The position numbers were made by a program, and so were the translations under genes. The notes below the pieces were generated by a model, which did not search any database, was not told where the DNA came from, and saw nothing but the letters and a program-made list of their open reading frames with translations. From Tubulanus polymorphus (lineage: Eukaryota > Nemertea > Palaeonemertea > Tubulaniformes > Tubulanidae), in NCBI RefSeq assembly GCF_964204645.1, contig NC_134034.1, positions 4,744,072 to 4,808,071 on the forward strand: a stretch of DNA of 64,000 bases, read 5' to 3'. Each line of letters begins with the position of its first letter. Position 1 is the first letter of the stretch. Shown here piece after piece: positions 32,220-42,962 of this stretch.

Positions 32220-33706
32220 GTAGGCTGAGCCTATTACTATACAAATGGAGCGAATTTAAATGACATGGTTTCCAGAGCAAAAGCTCTTTTACTGTGAAAC
32301 TGAGCATATATTCATACAAATCATTCATTAAAGCATTATCCATTCTCCAAACTCTACGTAGCTGAATTTTGAAAAAGGGCCTCGTTAAAATTTATGTGAG
32401 CTTTTCCGCGAATATCTGATAGGAAAAATATTGGTTTTGAAAAGCCAATCAGAAAGCCAAGACTCCTCTATGATTGGCTTAGCCGCAGAAATCAGCTGGT
32501 GTTCACGTGAGCCCGCGGTAGTCTACCGTTTTACTTCTGGGTTTAATTTCAAGATCTAGAATTGTATTTCAAGATCGATTTCTGTGAAAGCTTTAGTTAA
32601 TTTGGTTTTTGGGAGGAATATTTTTATTAGTACTATGGAAAATACCATTGACCATTGTGCAAAGTCTGGGAAAAATAGCTTTTTCTGAAATCGGATAGAT
32701 GACGATGGTATGCTAATTAGCTAATGTCTACATCAAAAAATGTTGGTCATGCCTTCAAAGATGTAGGAATGGCAAAAACTTTCGGTTTTTCCACCATCTT
32801 GAGATGATGTCTACAATAAATACCTAGAATGTAGTTCCGTATAAATCAGTTTGTGAGAAGAAAACATGGATATATTGTCTTGAGTGAAATGCTTGCAGTC
32901 TTACACCAGAGATTCGTGCGAGAGCTCCTCGTTGAAACCACTTCCAATTCTGGCCTGCACCGGAAATATCATGAGTTTTGAGAGGTATTTCCATTTTTAT
33001 TCCGAGGAGAGTGGATGTAAACCCATTAAATGCACCCCATTTTCAATAGCAGAGCTTCATCAATTTTCTGGTGAATACATTTATTCCTTTTATTTGGTTT
33101 GGACCTTGAAAATATACGAAAACCTTACCAGTGATAAATATACTACAATGTAAGCGCTACACGCCTGGAGATTTATTGCTCACTGGAACTTAAGCGATCA
33201 AAAATAAATTAGCTGCAATCGCCTCACCGTTCAGTTGGTGGCAAATTCTTTATTTGCAATGTTTATACCCATAAACGATATGAATCTAACTTCGCATGTT
33301 GATGGAATGGCTGTAAACCATCCAAACTGAAATTCCCCATCAACAACCTGTTTCCATTGACTCCATCTATGACAAGTCTGGACTTTGAACCTAAAGTAAA
33401 ACGTCATTACTGCGACATATAATTGTAACTATGTTACGTATTATGCAAAATCCTAATACATAACCTCACTGTGATGTCAGTCATTGATTAATGTAGATGT
33501 TCGAAACTAGGTGAGATGCTGACATGCAAATTTTGTGAATTAGGCTGTCTCATACATTTGAATTAACCTCAGAATCACAGGAAAGTAATGGTAATCCTAG
33601 GCTTATTTACCACAGTCACATTTTTAGCTTTGATTCTTCATGATATCTTGGCAGATATTAAAAAGGAATACCCTTTCCATTATGATGATTAGATCATCAA
33701 CTTTTT
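32220..33706. other. No gene recognised; CCAAT-type words near 32.45 kb
   Basis: AGCCAATCAG (32440-32449), TGATTGGCT (32470-32478) and CACGTGA near 32505 cluster within 70 bp, compatible with a promoter, but no exon follows that I can support. The rest is unassigned. Confidence 0.35.
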
Positions 33707-34573
33707 AGCCCACTTGGGACTTTAGTCCCAGCGGGCTATTGTATCACTTTTCGTCCGTCGTCTGTCCGTTCGTCCGTCCGTTCGTCCGTCCGTAGACGGA
33801 ATCCAGTTATTTTGGGAAGTTTTGAAGACGCTTCAAGGTAACGTCTTGATATTTGGGTTACACGTGTATCTACCCTAGACACATCTTCAGCCCAAAAACT
33901 GGCCCTGTCAGAATCAAGATGGCTGACTGGCAGCCATTGTTGTTCGCCAAAATCAGCACTTTTTACACATTTTTGAACTTTTTGAGGGAAATTTTGAAGA
34001 CACTTCGATTAATTACCTTGATCTTTCGGATATATATGAATCCCCCCAGGGCCCATCAACGAAACAAAAATTGGGTCGGTCAGACTCAAGATGGCCGTCC
34101 TATGACCTTTTTAGTGCCCAAAAATGCGTAATTTTTGCCCGAATTCTGAGTCCTGTAGCTTCCTACTGGTTTACCATTTCTCATTGCAATTTGTGATGGG
34201 TATTCTTTGGAAAGGGATGTTTTATACCTCAGACAGGTATTTTTCATCAGCCAATTATGACGCAATTGGCGGCCATCTTGGTGTCACCAGTACTCATTCG
34301 TAAGTGGGAAAAAGTTTTTCCACATTATATTGATACCTAAGCGTATTTTGCTACCACAATCAATTAGAAAGTTGTAGCTCATAACGTGTTCTATGATTGT
34401 GGTGAGTTTCAAGGTAATTAGATTTCGTATATGGCCACCTGGGGCCGTTGAATAATACAATATCTTAGCATTTCTTTATTATATTCGTACCTATGCATAT
34501 TTTGTAACCACAATCAATTGGAAAGTTGTAGCTCATGACATCATCTATGATTGTTCTGAGTTTTAAGGACATT

Positions 34574-35729
34574 CAGACCTGCCAACTTCACAATTTCTTT
34601 TGTAGTTAGACAATACAATTTTGATAGTAGTTTTCTTATTTCAGTCAGTAGCAGGCAAAATCAAACATCCTAGTGATAGTAGCAAATCATTGATTCTCAG
34701 TAGCAGCCGAAACGACCAGATAATACCAAGAAAAACACGAAATAATGATAAAATTCTGTTTGTATTTATTAAAAAATTGATTGTTAAACTCTCCTTCACA
34801 AAGAAATATACACACATTAGATTTACGCATTATTGCTATCATTGCTATCAAAAAATACCTTTTAGATTTTTTAACATCTTTTTAAAGAGTCGTGTAGCAT
34901 GATCTGATACTGCAAAAGCTATGTTGTGTTCGACCAAAAAATTAATAAACATCACCTCCGCCCTTAGGGTTACCAATTCGTCTGCTGTTGGAGTATTTGA
35001 TGTGAAATAGTGAGTGATTTTAGACGCTTTTGCCTTAGCTTTGTTACTTTTGCTTTCTTCACAATGTTTCCCGACATCTGTCAACCCACCGTGTGTAACA
35101 AGAAAATCAAGGTTACAGACAGTACACAGTGCATAACTATTTGATATTTGAGATGGAACAATGCACGGATACTTGGACGTATATTCTGCTCTGAATTTTT
35201 GATTGGCGACACGGGTTTTTTTTCTGTTGTTCGTTACTAGTCCCGTGTTTGGATTTTCTCTTCCTCGCAGTTACTTCACCTTCTTCCGATTCGCTTTCAT
35301 CATCATCGGAATTCGATTCGTTTGCCGAAAAATCCAAATCAGACAACGATGCCGCCATGTTAACAGGTGAACACTAAATCCAACCTCCGACTATCACATT
35401 TCATGATCGCTTATTGATAACTGCGCATGCGGACAAACCAAAGACTACCGTTCTGTGGATAGGATTAAACAATGACAAAATTGATGTGAGCGTATTCAAT
35501 TGGCATTCTAACGGAACACCGGAGTGAAATAAATTTGAGCGTATTCGATTGGCATTCTAACGGAACACCGGAGTGAAATTGATTATGGGCGTATTCGATT
35601 GACTCTTCGGCGGAGTACCGGAATGAGACCGGCGCTCGAGCGTAGTTTTTTCACCACTCCCGTAGCACCGGAGTTCTACTGGTTTTACCGTAGCGAACTC
35701 CGCCGAAATCGGAGACATTGGCAGCCCTG
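34574..35729 (-). mobile_element. hAT element copy B, inserted in the (TCCG)n repeat
   Basis: The ends are CAGACCTGCCAACTTC (34574) and the inverse of CAGGGCTGCCAATGTC (to 35729). GGACATT borders both sides (34567-34573, 35729-35735). The uninterrupted repeat copy at 23350-23380 shows AAGGCCATTAG at this place, an empty-site comparison that supports an insertion with about 8-bp duplication. It is related to copy A at 13780-14535, longer but still deleted. Confidence 0.85.
34848..35358 (-). pseudogene. hAT BED-finger protein, copy B, frameshifted and truncated
   Basis: ATG 35358 gives the same acidic N-terminus as copy A. An A8 run near 35215 shifts the frame. In the other frame the finger YALCTVCNLDFLVTHGG, then DVGKHCEE, is intact (C-x2-C...H...H, BED-like), followed by FTSNTPTADELVTLRAEVMF, then NFLVEHNIAFAVSDH. 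That is the typical start of the transposase body after the finger. It ends at 34848, so the RNase-H-like core is missing. Confidence 0.7.
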
Positions 35730-36147
35730 GACATTAGTTTTTCTATATGGTCACCAGGGGGCGTTGAATAGTAGAATAACTTAGTATTTCCTTATTATAT
35801 TGGTACCTAGGCATATTTTGTTACCATGATCAATTGCAAAGTTGTAGTTCATGACATGTTCTATGATTGTGGTGAGTTTCGAGGTCATTGGGTTTTTAAT
35901 ATGGTCACCAGGGGGCGTTGAATAGTAGAATGACTTAGTATTTCCATATTAAATTGGTAACGAGGCATATTTTGTTATCACAATCAATTACAAAATCGTA
36001 GCTGCTGACATGTTCTATGATTGTGGTGAGTTTCAAGGTTGTTGGTTTTTGTAAATGGTCACCAGGGGGCGTTGAATATTGAAATTGTTAGATTGTTGAG
36101 CATTTGAAACCATTTCCCAAGTGGGCATGGTGTCCCTGGACCCCTAG

Positions 36148-37075
36148 TTTACTAATGTCTCTAAATGAGGAAGGGATTTTTGAACTCGTTAAAGCCATTT
36201 GCAATGAATCAAAAAAATTCATCAAAACAAGGTTCCTGAATCAAGTGAATTATACTTCTTCAAGTAGCACTGGGCTGGTGTGTAGCCCATTGATTTGGCA
36301 ACGGAGCGAGTGATGACCAGTCATCAGTAAAATGTGCACCGCATAGGGCTTAATGTTTAGTTGGTTGCCTGAATCCAATCGTACTTTTTGCCTTTGAATC
36401 CCTGTCGAGGGAGGATGTTGATATAGTGTATGCTATTATCTTATCATTTTCTTTTTCTCAATGAGATTATACATTTTACTTGTAATAACCAGCCGATTTC
36501 TGTTTTTTAAGCAAGGAGCCAGCCTCCTGCATTCATCTATTTCGTGCCGTTGAGGCACAACTGCAAATTTTTTGCTAAATGCTTTTCCAGAGCAGCAATT
36601 TCAAGGTCCGACCAAGGCTGACAATTACTCTTCACTGCTTTTCTGCTTCATTCTTTCTACCTATCTTTGAAATATTTCCAGTCGTGGACGATACTACAAT
36701 ATAACAAGACCAATTAGCAATCAAAATTAAAGATGCAGACATATGGTGGTGATAACCTTATGCCAGCTGATGAAACTTAAAGCATGAGGCACAAGGGTGA
36801 TCAGTTTGCACATCTGTAATAAACCAATGTGAAGGCTTTAACTCTCAAAAGATAGTGCATTCCAAGCTTACGTGGTGCATTGGTATTTCATCTCATGAAC
36901 AAATTTTAAGGAATATCACAACCTTTTTCTGTAACCTAAAAACAAAGTCAGAATTTTGCTTTCTATATAATATACCCAACATTAACTTTTCGCTTTCTTT
37001 TTGTTCTCGAGGCAGGCTCGTCACGAGCTAACGCAGCAATACCAGTAGATTATGGAACTGTTATAAAATATTACC
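36148..37075. other. No gene recognised
   Basis: No convincing ORF or repeat. GAGCGAGTGATGACCAGTCATCAG near 36305 contains a short inverted word. Confidence 0.4.
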
Positions 37076-38053
37076 TCAGCTTAGTAAAATGTTGCGAAGA
37101 GCGATATTGATTCTAAATAATTTGACTTTAAATAGTTCAAGCAACATTTCTGGATCAAGAGTTTGTGTGCGGCCATGGGTACATTTCTGCAGGAGTTCGT
37201 CACTTGACAGGTCATCATAGATTGGCAATAGAAGATCAACAATACTGTCCGGAAGCCCACATCTATGCTTAAATTTGGGGTCTTTAGTGTTGTATCCACA
37301 CCAACTCTCTGGTCCCTTAGGACATAGATGGTGCTGGGGTTTCATATCTGTCGAGGCAATGTGATATAGACCCGCTTTGATCGCATTTTGCATAGCAGGC
37401 AAATCGTTCAAATTTTCTCTTATAGCTATGCCATAGTAATTTTGGCATTTGTCTTGGATCTTTTGAGTCAGCCTGCCACGACCTGATATTTTTTTGCCAT
37501 CTGAAAGCCGAACTTTTGCGTTTTTTTTAACTAAAGCACGGGTGCGAGTGCCCATACGTTTTTGCACGTGGCCGATGCATTCCTTTTTCACAATCTCGAC
37601 TGGACCATATGGCTTACTTTCCGAAACGGATTTAAAGGAGGAACTATCTCCATCGCCTAGATATTCAGTATACTGAATGTTGTGGTGGTTCTCAGATCTT
37701 CCAAAGATCCTTACTGCTCCGCTGGATTCCATAGAACCCGCACTTCCAGAGTGATTCAGGTTGCATTGTGAAACATGCTTCACCTTCCACCGCATGTATT
37801 CTCGTGATTCCATCTTACTCTCCATCTTATTACATGATGCACAAAAGTTAGACATGACTTCTACGTCTAAAACCTTACTATTCACAGTTGATATGGCAGA
37901 GACGAATCCGTTATGTGATGCATGGCCACGACGTTGCCATGCACCATCTACGCTGACCCCTGATTGAACTGTAACGTCACCTGGATCGGCTAGTCCTGTT
38001 ACTTTTTGGTTTACCTTTGTCAGCGATATGATGTTGGCATTGAGCCAATTCAT
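37076..38053 (-). pseudogene. Mutator-like transposase, C-terminal half
   Basis: 325 codons with the hallmarks of the metazoan Mutator-like transposase domain: SVDGAWQRRGHASHNG (first acid), FCASCNKMESKME, YLGDGDSSSFKSV (second acid), KKECIGHVQKRMGTR, LSDGKKISGRGRLT, and QNYYGIAIRENLNDL. The C-terminus diverges after KCTHGRTQ, where the family normally has the NE-type third acid, so the end is deleted or frameshifted. The N-terminal half is 1.7 kb upstream on the same strand (39723-40337). The ATG is simply the first in the open stretch. Confidence 0.85.
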
Positions 38054-38273
38054 GTAAAATCGCGGTACGTTTTTTTATGTGAGCATTTGTTTCATTGGTT
38101 CTCTGCTTAAAAGACGTATAATCGATGCGATTGAAGACATGGCGAACCTCCGTCGATGACATGGTCAACTGAGTTAAAATTCTACGAAAAACTGTTTTTG
38201 GCGGGAAAATTCTTAGCTCTCGCGTATAAAATTGCAATGACCTCGATTGGGGGGGCGTTGTCTCTACGAACAA
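38054..38273 (-). pseudogene. Out-of-frame upstream extension of the Mutator-like C-terminal half
   Basis: The overlapping minus frame 37977-38273 (MSSTEVRHVFNRIDYTSFKQ and onward) runs into an A7 tract near 38070 and then into the coding region in a different frame. It could be the upstream part of the transposase exon displaced by a homopolymer shift. No domain recognised. Confidence 0.3.
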
Positions 38274-38871
38274 ATGGGATTGTTTTTTGGATATACGGGG
38301 AATTCCGGCGCTACTAAAATTATGGGAAAGCCATAGAATGGTTTACGTTTCATTGGACTAGGTGCCGTATACGTGCCGATTTCAAATGCTCATTGCTGGT
38401 GAGGATGTAATTATTTCACTCATCTGCCATAGGTATTGTTTCATTTTAATACCCGGTGATTGTTTTGATTGACATTGAGGTGTAAGCGAATATTCACTTA
38501 CACGAGGCCTCCACATGCACGCGGAGTGCTACACCACACACACACAAGCTCGTACAGTACACTACGGTGATGCTGTAATGCGTGAACGTTTGATATGAAA
38601 ATAGGCTGAATAATCATAGCAGAAGATGAGCGCTGTGTTTTCTGTTCGATAGAATTTGTAATAAATTGTAATTTCTTGTGACCTGAAAATACTAAGCAGC
38701 AAACTAAAAGGTCTGTCGAGGTCTGAATATTGTAGTGGTAAATTCCAGGACTTAAAACGATCTAATAGCCGATTTCTTCTGTACCACCGATATTTTAGCT
38801 TCCGTGGCCAACATTGGAAGAGGTTTCCAAGACCCAATATTCAGCCACCCTCTGATATGTGATGAATTTTA

Positions 38872-39440
38872 GGCCATCCCAAAATAATGGTCTGTTTGCC
38901 GTAACCCGACCAACCTGACTTCAGAGGTACCGAGTGAAAACTTTTTTCTAGGATTCATTGAAATAAATTTTATTTTTGATAAAAACAGCCGACCGACTAT
39001 GAGCTACGTATGTTTGAATTCTAGTGTGCATGGTGTGAAAACATGCCTTGACATGTGGCCTAGTTTAAGTTTCCAGGAAACTGGCAGTGTTCCAATAAGC
39101 TGCCATTCATTCTAATAGTGACTAAAGTGACTGAATAGCTGGTAACGTGAAAGCGCGCACATATTCAATGTACCGTTTCATTTTTAAGACAGAGATGACG
39201 CTCTGGACGAAGTTATAATTTTAGAATAATTCTTGAAATCTACGCTATTAGACAAATTTCCTGTGCGCAACGTAGATGATTTTTTGCGATATTGTTTCCA
39301 TGTAAAAAAGCCCAAAGGTGAAAAATTTGTTTTTTTTTTTGCCAAAAAATTTTGCAAAAAAAAAATTCTACCTACCTACCGACTCATCCTGAAAAGTTGA
39401 GTCGGTGTTGCAGCAAACAGACAATTATTTTGGGATGGCC
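38872..39440. mobile_element. Harbinger-type MITE between the two transposase halves
   Basis: The inverted ends GGCCATCCCAAAATAAT plus GTCTGTTTGC (38872-38900 and 39412-39440) are flanked by TTA on both sides (38869-38871, 39441-39443). A 3-bp TWA duplication is the PIF/Harbinger signature. 569 bp, non-coding, with A/T homopolymers near 39330-39365. Confidence 0.75.
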
Positions 39441-39722
39441 TTATTTGAATATTTTTTCATATTATATTAAACATATTTTTTTGAAAATATAAAATAGTTT
39501 CCCTGCCGTGCCTACCTGTACCCTACAAACTTTTAGACGTGGACCGCAAACAAATGTATATCTTTGGTCTTATTTGACTACAAAATAATTCTTTAGGAAA
39601 GATAAAATACAATATAAACTGTGGATCTTTGAAGTCACGAATTAAAAAGATTTTTCAAGCAATGCCCTTACTCCAAACAACCTCTAGCTTTCAAGGTAAA
39701 CCACACTTTGCCCATGGGCAAT

Positions 39723-40337
39723 TTATTTTCTTACTTCAGCTGCAGCTTTACTTAAACTGATACGTGCCTCAATGTTGTATTTATCTGCCATGATATGAAC
39801 CAAATTGGTAAAGTTCTTGGGCGTCATGGGTGGAGGCATATTCACCGCCATACAAAATTTTTCTATCGACTGCAAGCCTTCACCAAAAGATCGAAATCCA
39901 TTGACCATCCTGATATTGATATCAGAGATTTGACGACCCTGAGCTCTTGGCCCAACTCCTGTTGTCCTCTTGCTAGAATTGAAGCTATCAAACCAATCAC
40001 ATTCTTTACATTTCATCTCTATCGTTTGGCAGAAACCAGATTTTTTATGACGGTTGACGTAACATGACACGTCCTTACCGCAACACTTACACGACACCAG
40101 TTCTTGAAATTTTTTAGTCAATATGCCCAAATCAACAATGATATAGCCCTCTGTAAGTTCTAGAGGGGTATTTGTATCAATATCAGCACTATAGTTCTCA
40201 AGAACAGTAGCAATTTTAGCTCCTGATGCGGAAGAATTCAGAAAGTTCTCGGTTTCCGCACCTTCTGCGGCTTGGGGTAGGGTGTGCTGATTACCTCTGA
40301 ATTTTCTTTTACAACCCTTCTGTTTTGGTTTCCCCAT
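39723..40337 (-). pseudogene. Mutator-like transposase, N-terminal half
   Basis: 204 codons beginning MGKPKQKGCKRKFRGNQH. The zinc-ribbon-like region has CKCCGKDVSC and MKCKECDWFDSF. GRQISDINIRMVNGFRSFGE and FCMAVNMPPPMTPKNF follow, ending SLSKAAAEVRK. These blocks are the N-terminal half of the same Mutator-like domain whose second half is at 37076-38053. The end reads GCTGAA|GTAAGA, a good splice donor, so the 1.7-kb gap may be an intron that gained a MITE. Equally, the gene may have been split by insertion. Confidence 0.8.
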
Positions 40338-40339
40338 AT

Positions 40340-40829
40340 TGAACAGCCTTTACACCATCCACGTAAACAGTCGAAACGAAATATAGTATCAATATTTCGT
40401 GCAGAATCGCTTTTATACTAAGTTTTTGCAAAAAAATTGATGAAAACTGAAGATTTCTGTGATTGAGCACTCTACTACCAGTAACACTGCAGTAGATCCA
40501 CATAACCTTGAGTGTTTAAAACTATTGTTTATCTGCAGCTGTAATAGTTTTCTAAATGGCTCCACAATTTCAATTCAATTCACTAACTTATGGTAGGAGT
40601 AATTGGGGTCTAAAGTGGTAACCAAGGGCGTTGCTAGGGGCGGTTTTGCCCTGAGATAGCTAATTTTCATATGCATAAATTTAAAGAGAATATACTAAAA
40701 TACCTATATCAGGGTTTACCTGAAAACCATTAAAAAAACTTTTTTTGACAATTCAGAAGGGTAAGCCTACCTTTACAATTCAAGTGCTCTATCACAGGTT
40801 CCTCGCAAAAATGTCTTCTTTCGGATAGT
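40340..40829. other. No gene recognised
   Basis: Intergenic between the two Mutator-like loci. TGGGGTCTAAAGTGGTAACC and GGGCGTTGCTAGGGGCGG near 40600-40650 are GC-richer, possibly an element end, but no partner was found. Confidence 0.35.
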
Positions 40830-41956
40830 TCAAATCTTTTCTGAAGATTTTTGGTAATTAAAATTGGCCGCTTTTAAATTATCATCAAATACATAACGGA
40901 GCATTTTTACTACAAAAAATGATATCAAATGGTTGAGATGATTGCTGAAATATGTTGAATGTATGTCTTTGAATTTTCGTTCAGTAACATTGTCTGTCAT
41001 AAAAAGGGGATTATCACGTTCAGTAGCTATGGTGCGATATATCGGCTCAGCATTAAATATTTCTGACCATGTCTCTGATGAAAACCAATTTGTCTCGAGA
41101 TTATTTATCAAATTTTTCTTTGAGTCATCACTCAGTAAGTTTGCAGGGATATAATTCTTTATTAAATTGAGAAATTCTTTAGCAAGGAAAGTGCGGGAAG
41201 GTTTATCCCATGAGCGCATAACACATTTACATCCCGTCTCTAGCGGCCTCATAAGCAATTTTAATTGTGAATCATCATTCAAAGTACGTCTAATGCACTT
41301 TAAAGCATGAAAATTACAGAGAACAGACAGCAAACCGTTTAATCATGCTCCCCTTTTAAGGGCAGTATCTTTGTCATGTTGTACCAGAGAGGAAAGGGGT
41401 TGAATGAAAGAACATGGACGGATTGAGAAAAACCACTGCCATCATTGTATATATAGAACTCCCTAGGATGTTGATAATCTATCCTTTGACAGGGTGTGTT
41501 AGCACATAAAATCTGAAGTGAGAGAGCATGCGAATCTGCATCATCAGAATTGCTTACTGAAGCTGCTGCTATACGACCTTTGTTTAAACTATCAGTAAAT
41601 GTAATAAAGCTGGTTTTGAATCTAACTGCATTGAAATCATGCTTAAAATCATGCTTAACATCCATTCCTATAACTGAACGGCCAAATTTTGATAGATATG
41701 AAAGATTTTTTTCAGGAGCTAATACAAAATGATAATTTCTTATCAGACTCCGATCTCCCCTTTGAAATATAATCACAGATTCCACTTCAGTCTCTAATAG
41801 TTTTTCAGTATTGCGCCAATCTGAGCCAACCAAAGGGATATCATCTTGGCTTCGCATACTTTTTTTAACAGCCTCCCTATCGATATAATGCAATCGATCA
41901 CTTACTTGCTTTAATGTATGATTTACTGAGGAGCTTTCTTCATTTTCAATTGACAA
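40830..41956 (-). pseudogene. MULE-type RNase-H-fold transposase, broken in the middle
   Basis: The first frame (41339-41956) has VIGMDVKHDFKHDFNAVRFK, then TFTDSLNKGRIAAASVSNSDD, a MULE-type first-acid region (D in GMDVKHD). A shift near 41395 leads to a frame with QHDKDTALKRGA (second-acid region, about 41355-41385). Then comes an in-frame TGA at about 41341-41343, and then LLSVLCNFHALKCIRRTL, the C-x2-H block after the second acid. The tail (to 40830) has ERKFKDIHSTYFSN. One shift and one stop inactivate it. It lies downstream of the Ulp1-like protease on the same strand, and the two probably belong to one element. Confidence 0.65.
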
Positions 41957-42062
41957 ATGGACTTTCTGTGGATGGTTTGTAGCAGAAAGAACTTGTTTTG
42001 GAGTAGCTTTAAGTACAATTCATTGTAGATCCCACTTAGCTCTGGTTGCTAGGGATGGACGT

Positions 42063-42690
42063 TTATTTGATTGTACAGGAACACTGATGATATTTACCAG
42101 TATCGCAATGTTTATATATCTTCCATGTTGAAAGGTTATCATTGTATAAGACAAGCTTTATTTTCCAATTGCAAACTAGATGAGGGTGATGAAGGCGTTT
42201 TGGTTGATTACTTAAACTTGCCTGGGCTGGTCGATCTTTTTTTGTTCTCAATTTATAATTGTTGCAAATAACACAAAGTTTCCTACCATCAGTGTCTAAA
42301 ACCCATTTTTGACTAGACACAGATGTACAGTGCTCCCAAATGTTAGGCAATTCTTAATTCAGATGACAAGCAGTGCAGTTCATGGCTGTTATTGATCTAT
42401 CTAAACCACTAAGTAATTCACTACATGCTGAGCGACAATCATTTGACTTAGTTCAACATGTTATGATCATTTCAACAACTTTTTTCCCATGAGGTTTTTC
42501 ATTGATTCCTGATAATGAACTCATATTTTTCATCAAATCTGTGAGTTTTCCCCCATCCAGCCTTTTCTGTTACAGATACCTTCATAGCTGTTTGATTACC
42601 CGGATAAATAACACGCAGATTTTTGTCAAACATAGACATTTTTGGTGATATCAAATGTAAATTTACTGAAGTGATCTTTGGTTTCAACAC
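42063..42690 (-). pseudogene. Linker or DNA-binding region between protease and transposase, fragmented
   Basis: Two short frames (42063-42350 and 42499-42690) and an open stretch up to 42740. One has CVICNNYKLRTKKDRPAQ. The other has NLRVIYPGNQTAMKVSVTEK, then GWGKTHRFDEKYEF, preceded by NREACNWIREFTTIQWIEDG. They read as pieces of one protein broken by frameshifts. No family assigned. Confidence 0.4.
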
Positions 42691-42962
42691 CAGTTTCTAA
42701 TTCACCATCTTCAATCCACTGAATAGTAGTGAATTCTCGAATCCAATTACAAGCCTCTCTATTGTTCAAAAACTCATTGATTCTATCCATTGATTCCTTA
42801 TCATCCTTACCAGCATCCGAGCATGGGAATGTTTTATGTAACTACTTTCCCGTTTTCAAAGTGATTTTTAATTCTAATATGTGATTAGAGATTCTGCACC
42901 GATGATCAATTTTTGGTTTCCCTTTAATTAATTCGCTTAACTTGTTTGAATATTTTTTGCCA

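Larger units (their letters stand above)
33707..36147 (+). mobile_element. (TCCG)n interspersed repeat, second full copy, split by a hAT insertion
   Basis: Same start (AGCCCACTTGGGACTTTAG) and end (TTCCCAAGTGGGCATGG and CCCCTAG) as 22524-23780. The (TCCG/TTCG)n run is at 33755-33795. The 154-bp unit array is interrupted inside a unit by hAT copy B (34574-35729) and then resumes (CACCAGGGGGCGTTGAATA at about 35753, 35907, 36060). It gives a clear relative order of insertion. Confidence 0.75.
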
